Assembly: GCA_023438065.1 (NCBI GenBank)
Contig: JAEXRH010000014.1
Location: 1-64,000, forward strand
Length of the DNA: 64,000 bases
Source of the DNA: Spirochaetota bacterium
GTDB taxonomy: Bacteria; Spirochaetota; Spirochaetia; Treponematales; Treponemataceae
Reading direction: 5' to 3'
Made by a program: the position numbers and the translations under genes. Under the pieces are notes generated by a model. The model worked only from the letters and a program-made list of their open reading frames with translations. It was not told the origin of the DNA and made no database searches. Shown here in pieces: positions 26,329 to 34,252 of the stretch (positions are counted from its first letter, which is position 1; every line of letters begins with the position of its first letter).

Positions 26329-27864
26329 TCATGCTTCCCCGAAAGTAAAGAACTTCAACTGTTCGGCAAGCTGTTCCGCTTGGGCGGAAAGCTCCTCGGC
26401 GGTGGAGGCCAACTCCTCCGAGATGCTCGCGTTCTGCTGAATCACCGTATCGAGCTGCTTGATCGCGGATGCCGTCTGCTCGACGCCCGTCCGCTGCTCG
26501 GCGCTCGCGGCGCTGATCTCCTGCACGAGATCCGCCGTTCTCTTGATGTCCGGGACCAGTTGGGAGAGAAGCGCGCTTACGTTCGTCGACGCGTTGACGG
26601 TCGAGTTGGAGAGGACGCCAATCTCGTTCGCGGAGCTGTGACTCCGTTCCGCGAGCTTCCGTACCTCCGTCGCGACGACCGCGAAACCCTTGCCGTACTC
26701 GCCGGCGCGAGCCGCCTCGATCGCGGCGTTCAGCGCGAGGAGATTCGTCTGCCGCGCGATCTCCTCGATAATGGAGATCTTCTTGGCGATTTCCTTCATC
26801 ATGCCGACGGCGTCGCCTACCGCGACTCCGCTCGACTCCGCGTCCGCCGCGGCCTTAACCGCGATCTGCCCCGTCGCGACGGCATTCTCGGTGCTTTTCA
26901 CGATAAGGTCGCTCGACTCGACTACCGACGCGGACACCTGCTCGGAAAGAGACGCCTGTTCGCTCGCGCCCTGGGCGATCTGCTGCGCGCTCGCGCTCAA
27001 CTCGACGCTGCCCGTCTTTACGTACTTGGCGATCTCCCCGACGTTCGATATTACCTCGCGCACGCGCCCCTTCATCTCGTCAAGGCTTCGGGCAAGCACG
27101 CCGAACTCGTCCCCGCGCGCGAGGATCTTCCCGTCGACTACCGCCGAAAGGTCCCCGCTACCGATCTTGAAGGCGAAAGCCCGCATTGCGTCGAGCGGGA
27201 CGGAAATGGAACGATAGAGGATATACGTGCAAAGAAGCGAGAAGAGAACGATCCCCGCGAGGATCCCGACGAGGGAAGCGATAATCCTCCGGAACGCCTC
27301 GTTTCCCTCGGCATAGTCTTTCGCGGTCTCGTCGAGCATGACCTCCGTGAGGGTATTGAGCGCCTCGCGCATGGCGTTAAAGGAGCTCGTGTACTCCTTC
27401 GTGTAGAGCGACCAGGCGCCTTCCCCGTCGCGCGCGCGAAGCAAGCCCTTCATAGCCTCGGTATGGCGCCCGAGCGTCGCGTAATTGTCGTGGAAAACCT
27501 TGAACGCGTCATTCGCGGCCCTCTCGGCATCGATATAGAGTTTCTCGAAAACCATGAATCGCTCGCTGATCTGTTTGTAATTCGCGTCCGCGTCCTCTAT
27601 GCGCTTGTCGAGCGTTTCCCCGTCGACGGTCGCGAGAACCGGAAAGCAGAGCGACAGGGCATACGCGGACTGATACGCGTCGCGATCGGCCTCGATGAGC
27701 TTGTCGATCCCGACGAGACCCTCATTGTAGATATACCCCGTAGTCTCGTTCATCGCCTTCAGCGACTGGAAAATGAACACAAAACCGACCAGGATAATCG
27801 CGATAATCAGCGCGAAAACCGCTATCAGCTTAACCCGAACGCTCATATTGCCGAACCTTGCCAT
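26329..27864 (-). CDS. Methyl-accepting chemotaxis protein
   Basis: 511 residues. TM1 about 11-33; a periplasmic all-helical domain of about 155 residues (4HB_MCP-like); TM2 about 192-213; HAMP (SISVPLDAMRAFAFKIGSGDLSA); then the signalling domain with tip IARQTNLLALNAAIEAARAGEYGKGFAVVATEVRKLA. A GGAGGG ribosome site precedes the ATG. It ends in KFFTFGEA, with no CheR-docking pentapeptide. A stand-alone receptor, away from the che operon. Confidence 0.94.
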   Translation of the reverse strand: MARFGNMSVRVKLIAVFALIIAIILVGFVFIFQSLKAMNETTGYIYNEGLVGIDKLIEADRDAYQSAYALSLCFPVLATVDGETLDKRIEDADANYKQISERFMVFEKLYIDAERAANDAFKVFHDNYATLGRHTEAMKGLLRARDGEGAWSLYTKEYTSSFNAMREALNTLTEVMLDETAKDYAEGNEAFRRIIASLVGILAGIVLFSLLCTYILYRSISVPLDAMRAFAFKIGSGDLSAVVDGKILARGDEFGVLARSLDEMKGRVREVISNVGEIAKYVKTGSVELSASAQQIAQGASEQASLSEQVSASVVESSDLIVKSTENAVATGQIAVKAAADAESSGVAVGDAVGMMKEIAKKISIIEEIARQTNLLALNAAIEAARAGEYGKGFAVVATEVRKLAERSHSSANEIGVLSNSTVNASTNVSALLSQLVPDIKRTADLVQEISAASAEQRTGVEQTASAIKQLDTVIQQNASISEELASTAEELSAQAEQLAEQLKFFTFGEA

Positions 27865-27923
27865 CTAGCCCTCCGGAACGTAAGTTACATTAAGTATCAG
27901 ACACCGACGGTAAAAAAGCAAAA

Positions 27924-27952
27924 TTGACAACGAATCGCGGTCGCTGTACAGT
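27924..27952 (+). promoter_or_regulatory. Strong sigma70-like promoter abutting the PAS-GGDEF start codon
   Basis: TTGACA (27924-27929), exactly 17 bases, TACAGT (27947-27952), then six bases and ATG at 27959. The predicted first transcribed base is at or next to the A of ATG. No Shine-Dalgarno sequence exists upstream. Confidence 0.8.
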
Positions 27953-27958
27953 TACGGT

Positions 27959-28912
27959 ATGCAGGACTCGATCAATGCCCTCCTTGAGTCGCCCGAATTC
28001 GCGGGGTTTCTCTTCAACAACCTCTCCTCGGCGATATTTCTCGTGGATACCGGCTTCCGCGTGCAAAGGGTCAACGACGCGTATTCCGCGATCTTTTCCC
28101 AAGATGAGGCGGATGCCCTCGGGCGCCTGTGCGGGGACGCGCTGGGATGCCAATTCGCCGTGGACCAGGGAGTCTCCTGCGGAAACACGAAGGAGTGCGC
28201 CAATTGCGCCATACGGAATTCCGTTCTCGCGTCCTCGCAGGCGGCGAACGGAGCCGTCAAGCGCTCATACGTCTCGCGAACCTTCTATATCCAGGGAAAT
28301 CCCGTCAAGAAGCACCTGCGGGTTTCCACCAAGGCCATTTCCTGGAACGGCGGAGGCATGACCGTCATCACGATCGACGACGTGACCGAGCTCGAGGAAC
28401 AGAAGGAACGGATCGCCGATCTCGCGAACAAGGATCCGCTTACCGGCCTTTACAATCGCCGTTACTTTTTTGAGGTCGGCGAGGCGATATTCCAGAACGC
28501 CAAACGGGGAAGCATCGGCATCGCCGTCGCGATGTTCGACATTGATTTCTTCAAGCGCATCAACGACTCGCACGGGCATGCCGCGGGGGACGCGGTCCTT
28601 CGCGCGGTTTCCGACAGCCTTTCCCGTCATCTGCGAAAGGCGGACGTCCTCGCCCGTTTCGGCGGGGAGGAGTTCTGCCTTCTCATGCACTGCACGGAGC
28701 CCGACGACTCCTATACCGTCATCGACAAGATCAGGCTCATCGTGGAACAACAGCCGATTCTCTTCGAGGGAAGAAACATCTCGGTCACTATCAGCGCGGG
28801 ACTCACCGCGCGCCTCGAGGACACGCTCGAGACGATGATCGCGAAGGCGGACGAGATGCTCTACAAGGCGAAGCAGGCCGGACGGAACAGGACCGAGGAG
28901 TACACGGGCTAG
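27959..28912 (+). CDS. PAS-GGDEF diguanylate cyclase with cysteine-rich PAS domain
   Basis: 317 residues, soluble. The PAS-like domain (about 15-145) contains five cysteines in the pattern C58-x5-C-x9-C-x5-C-x2-C83 (CGDALGC...SCGNTKECANC). The GGDEF domain begins at DPLTGLYNRRYFFEV, with metal aspartate in FDIDFFKRIND, active-site GGEEF (235-239) and an inhibitory I-site RKAD (226-229) five residues before it. It should make c-di-GMP and be product-inhibited. The cysteines may bind a metal, haem or Fe-S group, or act as a redox switch; this is inference. Probably leaderless. Confidence 0.93.
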   Translation: MQDSINALLESPEFAGFLFNNLSSAIFLVDTGFRVQRVNDAYSAIFSQDEADALGRLCGDALGCQFAVDQGVSCGNTKECANCAIRNSVLASSQAANGAVKRSYVSRTFYIQGNPVKKHLRVSTKAISWNGGGMTVITIDDVTELEEQKERIADLANKDPLTGLYNRRYFFEVGEAIFQNAKRGSIGIAVAMFDIDFFKRINDSHGHAAGDAVLRAVSDSLSRHLRKADVLARFGGEEFCLLMHCTEPDDSYTVIDKIRLIVEQQPILFEGRNISVTISAGLTARLEDTLETMIAKADEMLYKAKQAGRNRTEEYTG

Positions 28913-28986
28913 ACGGGCGCCGAGCGGACGGTTTCGCTTGCATCTTTGCGCGTTTTGGGGGAAACTGATTGGTAAGGAGCGCCCTC

Positions 28987-29709
28987 ATGCCCGATAAATT
29001 CAAGAACATCGCCGTACTCATCGACGCCGAGAACATTTCGCACAACTTCCTCGAGGACATATCCGAGAATATCGCCCTCTACGGCATCGTCTCCGTCAGG
29101 AGAATCTACGGCGACTGGACGTCCGAGAAGATGAAGGGATGGAAATCGCTCCTCCTCGAGTACGCGATTCAGCCGATCCAGCAATTCAGCAACACCGTCG
29201 GAAAGAACTCGACCGACAGCGCGCTCATCATCGACGCGATGGACCTTCTGTACCTTCAGCATTTCGACTGCTTCTGCATCGTCTCGAGCGACAGCGACTT
29301 CACGCGCCTCGCGAGCCGCATCCGCGAGCAGGGTAAGTACGTCATCGGCATCGGGGAGAAAAAGACGCCAAGCTCCTTCGTGAACGCCTGCAACGAGTTC
29401 CTTCACATCGAGCCCGCGAACCAGGAACGGAAGGAAAAGGAAACGCGCGGCGGAAAAAAGACGAACGAGAAAGCGAGCCGCGCCGAGGTGCTTATCGACC
29501 GCGGCGTCGACCAGCTCGCGGACGCCTCGGGCTGGGTAATGCTCTCGCAGCTCATGCAGTACATCAGGCAGGTCAAGCCCGACTTCGACCTCCGCGAACT
29601 CGGGGTCAGGAAGCCGCTCGACTACTTCGCGAACCGCAAGGACAAATACGCGGTACAGAAGGAACGCGAGGACGCCCCGAGCGCCATCTTCATCTCGCGC
29701 ATCCGGTAA
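28987..29709 (+). CDS. NYN-domain (LabA/PIN-like) nuclease fused to an OST-HTH/LOTUS domain
   Basis: 240 residues. The NYN domain (about 5-140) shows VLIDAENIS, KNSTDSALIIDAMDLLY and IVSSDSDFTRLASRIREQGKYVIGIG, giving the conserved aspartates of a PIN-like metal nuclease. A lysine-rich linker (about 145-165) leads to a C-terminal winged-helix LOTUS domain (about 170-240; WVMLSQLMQYIRQVKPDFDLRELGVRKPLDYF), which binds RNA or RNA-protein complexes in other organisms. ATG at 28987 is chosen for its AAGGAG site; a TTG at 28969 is possible. The RNA target is unknown. Confidence 0.9.
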   Translation: MPDKFKNIAVLIDAENISHNFLEDISENIALYGIVSVRRIYGDWTSEKMKGWKSLLLEYAIQPIQQFSNTVGKNSTDSALIIDAMDLLYLQHFDCFCIVSSDSDFTRLASRIREQGKYVIGIGEKKTPSSFVNACNEFLHIEPANQERKEKETRGGKKTNEKASRAEVLIDRGVDQLADASGWVMLSQLMQYIRQVKPDFDLRELGVRKPLDYFANRKDKYAVQKEREDAPSAIFISRIR

Positions 29710-29721
29710 GGATCCCTTACC

Positions 29722-30303
29722 ATGGGCGAAAGGACGGTCGATCTCCTCTCCCGGATCTACGACCGGGATCCCGAGACGGGCAACTTCATCATCAAGCTGT
29801 CGATCGGCGAATACGCCGAGATCTTCAACGAGCTCGACCCGTCACCGATGCGAAAGAGGGATCTCGCGAGCCACGTCGTCGCGTTTTTGGACGATTGTTC
29901 CTCGGACGTGCCGCTCAAGTACGGGTTCGACATACAGATCCTCGCGCCGCGCGAGATCATGAACGAGGGCCGCGAGCATCGCACCATGAACGGGCTCAAG
30001 ACCTATTTCAGCTACATGATCTTCCTGTACCGCAAGGACCTCAAGGTCCTCGGGCAGAAGGCCCTCGTTTACTTCGCCACGTCCATACTTTTCCTGTTCT
30101 GCTCGCTCTACCTGAGCTCGGTCTTTCCCGCGGGGATCTTCTTCAAGACGATCGTCGAGGGGCTCTCGATCGGCGGGTGGGTATTCCTGTGGGAGGCGAT
30201 CGTGCTCGCCTTCTTCAAGAGCAGGAAGATCCGCATCCGCCGTCGCCGCTATCGCCGCCTTCTCGGCGCGACGATCACCTTCATCTACCAAACGATCGGC
30301 TGA
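29722..30303 (+). CDS. Conserved small membrane protein of unknown function
   Basis: 193 residues; I do not recognise a family. Residues 1-105 are a soluble alpha/beta-looking region. Two membrane helices follow (about 114-134 and 144-166), then a very basic segment RKIRIRRRRYRR. AAGGATCCC gives a ribosome site and only 12 bases separate it from the NYN-LOTUS gene, so they are probably cotranscribed. It might tether its neighbour or an RNA to the membrane; that is speculation. Confidence 0.7.
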   Translation: MGERTVDLLSRIYDRDPETGNFIIKLSIGEYAEIFNELDPSPMRKRDLASHVVAFLDDCSSDVPLKYGFDIQILAPREIMNEGREHRTMNGLKTYFSYMIFLYRKDLKVLGQKALVYFATSILFLFCSLYLSSVFPAGIFFKTIVEGLSIGGWVFLWEAIVLAFFKSRKIRIRRRRYRRLLGATITFIYQTIG

Positions 30304-30330
30304 AGAATCCCATTCCGGCGCGATTCTCCC

Positions 30331-32340
30331 TCAAAAGCCGGCGAGTCTCCCGAGCTGAAAGACGAGTGCCGAGACCAGCCAGGCGACCCCGGTCTGGAAG
30401 ACGACGGCAGCGAGCGTCCACTTGAGGGAGCCGAGTTCGCGACGGGTCGCGGCCAGCGCGGCGACGCACGGCGTATAGAGAAGCGTGAACGCGAGGAAGG
30501 AAAGCGCGCTAAGCGGGTTGAAATAGGCCTCGAGTCCTCCCGGAAGCACGACCGACAGGGTGCTGATGACCGCTTCCTTCGCGGTGAACCCGCTCACGAG
30601 CGCGGCGACCGCCTGCCACGAGGCGAACCCGTTCAGGGTAAACACCGGCGCGACCGCGGAACCGAGCCCCGCGAGGATGCTTCTCGAGCCGTCGGACGCG
30701 AACGAAAAGGTCCAGTCGACGTTCGTGAGAAACCAGATCACGAGCGATCCGACGAAGATGATCGTGAACGCGCGATGTACGAAGTCCTTGATCTTCTCCC
30801 AAAGGTGCAGCACGACCGACCTCGGCGAGGGGAGCCGGTACACGGGCAGCTCGAGCACGAAGGGAACGGAATTCCCCTTGAAGGCGGTGCGCTTGAGAAC
30901 GAGACCGCTCGCGATCGCGACGGCGATCCCGCCGAAATAGAGCGCGCTCATCACGAGCGCCCCGTGATCGGGAAAGAACGCGGCGCAGAAAACGGCATAC
31001 ACCGGAACCTTCGCGGAGCATGACATGAACGGCGTAAGGAGTATGGTCATCCTTCTGTCGCGCTCGCTCGAAAGGGTGCGGGCGGCCATGATAGCGGGAA
31101 CCGAGCAGCCGAAGCCGACGAGCATCGGAACGAAGGAACGGCCCGAGAGTCCGATTTTCCTGAGCAGGGCGTCGAGCACGAAGGCGACGCGCGCCATGTA
31201 CCCCGTGTCCTCGAGAAGCGAGAGAAAGAAGAAAAGGATCGCGATGACGGGAAGGAAGGAAAGCACGCTCCCGACCCCGGCGAGCGCGCCCGACACGACG
31301 AGCGAGCGCATCCAGTCGCTGACGCCGACCGAGGCGAGCCCCGAGTCCGCGAGCGCAATCCCCGAATCGATGAGGCCGGCGAGCGAATCGCTCGTGAACG
31401 ACCCGACGGGACCGAAAGTGAACCAGAAGACGGCGCACATGATCGCGACGAAGATCGGGATCGCGAGAATGTTGTTCGTGAGGACGCGGTCGAGGGCGAC
31501 CGAGCGGGCCTGCTCGCGCGACTCGGCGCGCTTGGTCACGCACGAGCGAGAGAGGCCCTCGATGAACGCGTACCGCATGTCCGCTATGGCCGCCTCGCGG
31601 TCGGTACCGAGCGACTCTTCCATCTCGGCGACGATGCGCGCGACGATGTCGCGGTCGGCGGGGGAGAGCGCGAGCGCCTTTTCCATGGGGGGATCGCCCT
31701 CGACGAGCTTCGTCGCGGCGAAGCGCGGCTCGTAACCCGCGGCCCGCGCGCGATCCTCGACGATGTGCGTGCTCGCGTGAAGGGCCTTGTGCGCCGGCCC
31801 CGAGCAGAAATCGACCCGGCGACCCGAGGCTCCCGCCGGGTGCTTGCCCGCGGCCGCGTCGACGACGCGCTCGAGAAGCTCGTCGATTCCCTCTCCCCTG
31901 TTCGCGGATATCGGGACGACGAAGCAGCCGAGCTCCCGTTCCATGCGCTCGACGTCTATCGTCCCCCCGTTCGAGCGCACCTCGTCCATCATGTTGAGCG
32001 CGAGCACGAACGGGATGCCGAGGGTCATGAGCTGGAGCGAGAGATACAGGTTCCGCTCGATGTTCGTCGCGTCTACGATGTTGAGAATCACGTCGGGGCG
32101 CTCGCGCACGAGATAGTCCCGCGTCACGACCTCCTCCGCGGTGTACGGGGAAAGCGAGTAGATGCCGGGAAGGTCGACGACCGTCACGTTCGGCCGCTTT
32201 CTCGCGAAGCCTTCCTTTTTCTCGACGGTCACGCCGGGGAAATTCCCGACGTGCTGGTTGCTCCCCGTAAGCTGGTTGAACAGGGTCGTCTTTCCGCAAT
32301 TCTGGTTTCCCGCGAGGGCGACGGTCACGTGCCTGTTCAT
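30331..32340 (-). CDS. feoB: Ferrous iron transport protein B
   Basis: 669 residues. The G domain at the N-terminus has G1 GNQNCGKT (11-18), G3 DLPG (56-59) and G4 NMMD (116-119), followed by a GDI-like helical region and about eight to ten membrane segments containing two gate motifs. It imports Fe(II) across the inner membrane. The ATG overlaps the feoA stop (ATGA). Compared with typical FeoB (about 700-770) it is somewhat short; it ends soon after the last hydrophobic segments, with no cysteine-rich tail or FeoC-like extension. Confidence 0.97.
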   Translation of the reverse strand: MNRHVTVALAGNQNCGKTTLFNQLTGSNQHVGNFPGVTVEKKEGFARKRPNVTVVDLPGIYSLSPYTAEEVVTRDYLVRERPDVILNIVDATNIERNLYLSLQLMTLGIPFVLALNMMDEVRSNGGTIDVERMERELGCFVVPISANRGEGIDELLERVVDAAAGKHPAGASGRRVDFCSGPAHKALHASTHIVEDRARAAGYEPRFAATKLVEGDPPMEKALALSPADRDIVARIVAEMEESLGTDREAAIADMRYAFIEGLSRSCVTKRAESREQARSVALDRVLTNNILAIPIFVAIMCAVFWFTFGPVGSFTSDSLAGLIDSGIALADSGLASVGVSDWMRSLVVSGALAGVGSVLSFLPVIAILFFFLSLLEDTGYMARVAFVLDALLRKIGLSGRSFVPMLVGFGCSVPAIMAARTLSSERDRRMTILLTPFMSCSAKVPVYAVFCAAFFPDHGALVMSALYFGGIAVAIASGLVLKRTAFKGNSVPFVLELPVYRLPSPRSVVLHLWEKIKDFVHRAFTIIFVGSLVIWFLTNVDWTFSFASDGSRSILAGLGSAVAPVFTLNGFASWQAVAALVSGFTAKEAVISTLSVVLPGGLEAYFNPLSALSFLAFTLLYTPCVAALAATRRELGSLKWTLAAVVFQTGVAWLVSALVFQLGRLAGF

Positions 32341-32567
32341 GCGCTCGCCCGCCGGACGCGAATCGTGCGCGCGTCCTCGCCGCGAAGGGTCAGTTCATAC
32401 CCTCGCAGGGATAACTCCATCGGGTCGCCGAATGGCGCGACCTTCCGCACGGATACGCGCGTTCCGGGGGTTAAACCCATATCCAAAAGGCGCCTTCTCA
32501 GCGCGCCCGTCCCGGTAACGCTGTGAATGACGCCCGATTCACCTGGTAGCAATTGATCCAAACCCAT
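32337..32567 (-). CDS. feoA: Ferrous iron transport protein A
   Basis: 76 residues, an SH3-like cytoplasmic partner of FeoB. Recognisable by LRRRLLDMGLTPGTRVSVRKVAPFGDPMELSLRGYELTLR. First gene of feoAB, overlapping feoB by four bases. It is preceded by a strong promoter and stands divergent from the DtxR-type regulator gene. Confidence 0.95.
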   Translation of the reverse strand: MGLDQLLPGESGVIHSVTGTGALRRRLLDMGLTPGTRVSVRKVAPFGDPMELSLRGYELTLRGEDARTIRVRRASA

Positions 32568-32589
32568 ATGTTAACCTCTAGCTACATTT

Positions 32590-32618
32590 ACTATACAAAA
32601 TATCAGTTGTTTAGTCAA
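32590..32618 (-). promoter_or_regulatory. feoAB promoter
   Basis: Minus strand TTGACT (32618-32613), 17-base spacer, TATAGT (32595-32590). The leader to the feoA ATG (32567) is about 16-18 bases. Its -35 box directly abuts the -35 box of the divergent dtxR promoter. Confidence 0.8.
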
Positions 32619-32635
32619 AGGTTTTAGGGTATATT
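32607..32635 (+). promoter_or_regulatory. dtxR-type regulator promoter
   Basis: TTGTTT (32607-32612), 17-base spacer, TATATT (32630-32635), then seven bases to the ATG at 32643, predicting a leaderless mRNA. The spacer contains the -35 of the opposing feoAB promoter, so one bound regulator could affect both. Confidence 0.7.
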
Positions 32636-32642
32636 TCTAGGC

Positions 32643-33077
32643 ATGCCCGACTCTTTGAGCGCGTCCAAACAGGACTATCTCGAAACGATCCTCGACTTTG
32701 CCGCCGAATCCGGCCAGGTACGTTCCATAGACATTGCAAGAACCCTCGGCGTATCCCGCGCGAGCGTGAACAAGTCGCTCGGCGTACTCAAGGAATCAGG
32801 ACTCATCGAGCATGAGCATTACGGGGACGTAAAGCTCACCGAAAAGGGCCTCAAGGCCGCCAGGCAGGTTCGCGCCCGCCACAATAATCTCAAACTCTTC
32901 CTTATTGATGTCCTCGGGGTATCGCCAGAAACCGCCGAGAACGACGCGTGCCGGATGGAACATGCCATCTGCCGGGAAACCGCGACAAAACTCGAGGATT
33001 ATCTTAAAAAGATCCTCCATCACGCGGACTCCGGAATCGGCGATACCGCCGACCAGGCTTCGACCTCTCAATCCTGA
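32643..33077 (+). CDS. DtxR/MntR-family metal-dependent regulator
   Basis: 144 residues. Winged helix (residues 5-75; SIDIARTLGVSRASVNKSLGVLKESGLIEHEHYGDVKLTEKG) and the metal-binding dimerisation domain. Ligand positions of the family are visible: D11 and E14 in SKQDYLETI, H80 in RARHNNL, and ENDACRMEH, which parallels the cysteine-containing DtxR site more than the MntR site. No SH3 domain; the tail is Ser/Thr-rich. Divergent placement from feoAB suggests Fe(II)-dependent control of iron uptake. It appears leaderless. Confidence 0.9.
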   Translation: MPDSLSASKQDYLETILDFAAESGQVRSIDIARTLGVSRASVNKSLGVLKESGLIEHEHYGDVKLTEKGLKAARQVRARHNNLKLFLIDVLGVSPETAENDACRMEHAICRETATKLEDYLKKILHHADSGIGDTADQASTSQS

Positions 33078-33217
33078 CGCAAACCGCGCCCGGGGAAATC
33101 CTTCGAGCGGATCCGCCATTGCCAAATTTTCACCTTGTAAAGCCTTGCCATCGCTATCCCTTCATGTGTACATTCAATCGAGCGCCGGAAAGCGACCCCG
33201 ATCACACGCGGGATAAT

Positions 33218-33246
33218 TTGTTTTCCGGGGAGAAACGGCCTATACT
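33218..33246 (+). promoter_or_regulatory. Promoter upstream of the methyltransferase gene
   Basis: TTGTTT (33218-33223), 17-base spacer, TATACT (33241-33246). The -10 ends six bases before a GTG that opens a 30-codon frame (33253-33345). Bases 33078-33217 show no gene I can support. Confidence 0.6.
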
Positions 33247-33252
33247 TCTATC

Positions 33253-33345
33253 GTGTTCAATACCCCGGATCACCTCTCGTCAACGATGCCCTGCCAGGGC
33301 TATAGTGGCGATCCCGAACGAATACAGAATATGACCGGTATGTGA
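33253..33345 (+). CDS. Possible leaderless 30-codon leader ORF
   Basis: GTG followed by 29 sense codons and TGA, beginning six bases after a good -10 box and ending 19 bases before the methyltransferase ATG. Its translation (VFNTPDHLSSTMPCQGYSGD...) resembles nothing I know. A small perfect inverted repeat GCCCTG-C-CAGGGC (33288-33300) lies within it, directly before TATAGT (33301-33306), which may be a second -10 box. It could equally be an untranslated leader. Confidence 0.25.
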   Translation: MFNTPDHLSSTMPCQGYSGDPERIQNMTGM

Positions 33346-33364
33346 AATTACTGAAGGAGCTTAC

Positions 33365-34174
33365 ATGAGCATGGGGATGGCGGGGTATCAGCCTCCGCCG
33401 CATATGGTTGAAACGCTGCAGGATTACTATTCGGAGATACTCGAGTACTACGACGAACTATTTCCCTTTGACGAAGCCCAACTCGCCTTTTTCCGCGCGC
33501 TTCAACAGGAACAGGGCAAACGCATCGCTGCGGGAACCGCACCCCTTGTCCGGTTCCTCGGAATTGCCTGCGCGACCGGTAACCTCGAGAACAAACTTTC
33601 GGGGCCCGGCATCGACATTACCGGGATCGACCGCAACGCCCAGATGGTTGAAACCGCGAAGCGCCGGATGAAACGGGGCTTCTCCACGACGCGCTTCTTC
33701 GAGATGTCAACGCTCGACATGGCAAGATACCTTAAAAAAGGATCCTTCCACATCATCGCGAGCGTCGACAATTTCCTGCCGTATATCGGAGACGAAACCC
33801 TGATCAGGAAATTTTTCCATGACGCGCGGGTTCTTCTCGCACCCGGCGGCACGCTCGTGGCGGAAACCTTCAATTTCGACTCGATTAGCCCGGGAAAGGT
33901 AATCCGGCTCCCCGACCAGAGCTCGCTCCGCGTCACCCTGAAGCGTGCCCTGATCCCCGACGCGAACGAATCGTACTTCCTCGACGCGTCGCTCGAGCTC
34001 GGAAACGGCCGCAAGATCGCGCTTCAAAAGGGAACCGCGGTCATTCCCCTGACGACCGAAAAAATCGAACGCTTCGCGCGCGAGTCCGGCTTCTCGTCGG
34101 TATCGTTCGCGGGGTCGTTCTCCGGATCGCCCTGGTCGCCCGAAAGCCTGAAAACCGTCGTTACCCTATCATAA
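33365..34174 (+). CDS. Class I SAM-dependent methyltransferase
   Basis: 269 residues. The SAM-binding motif I is FLGIACATGNLENKL, motif II DITGIDRNAQMVETAKRRM, and HIIASVDNFLPYI is the motif IV strand; a post-motif RVLLAPGGTLVAETFN follows. The C-terminal part is a beta-rich substrate cap. GAAGGAG precedes the ATG. The substrate is not identifiable; small-molecule methyltransferases of this group are diverse. Confidence 0.85.
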   Translation: MSMGMAGYQPPPHMVETLQDYYSEILEYYDELFPFDEAQLAFFRALQQEQGKRIAAGTAPLVRFLGIACATGNLENKLSGPGIDITGIDRNAQMVETAKRRMKRGFSTTRFFEMSTLDMARYLKKGSFHIIASVDNFLPYIGDETLIRKFFHDARVLLAPGGTLVAETFNFDSISPGKVIRLPDQSSLRVTLKRALIPDANESYFLDASLELGNGRKIALQKGTAVIPLTTEKIERFARESGFSSVSFAGSFSGSPWSPESLKTVVTLS

Positions 34175-34196
34175 GGCAAAGCGAACCGAGAAAGAC

Positions 34197-34229
34197 AAAG
34201 CCGACGCACGGAGACCGCGCGTCGGCTTT
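34197..34229. terminator. Bidirectional terminator between convergent genes
   Basis: Stem AAAGCCGACGC (34197-34207) / GCGTCGGCTTT (34219-34229) lies between the methyltransferase and the PSP1-domain gene. The short A and T ends serve both strands. Confidence 0.75.
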
Positions 34230-34252
34230 GTCATGCCATTATCCGGAATGTC

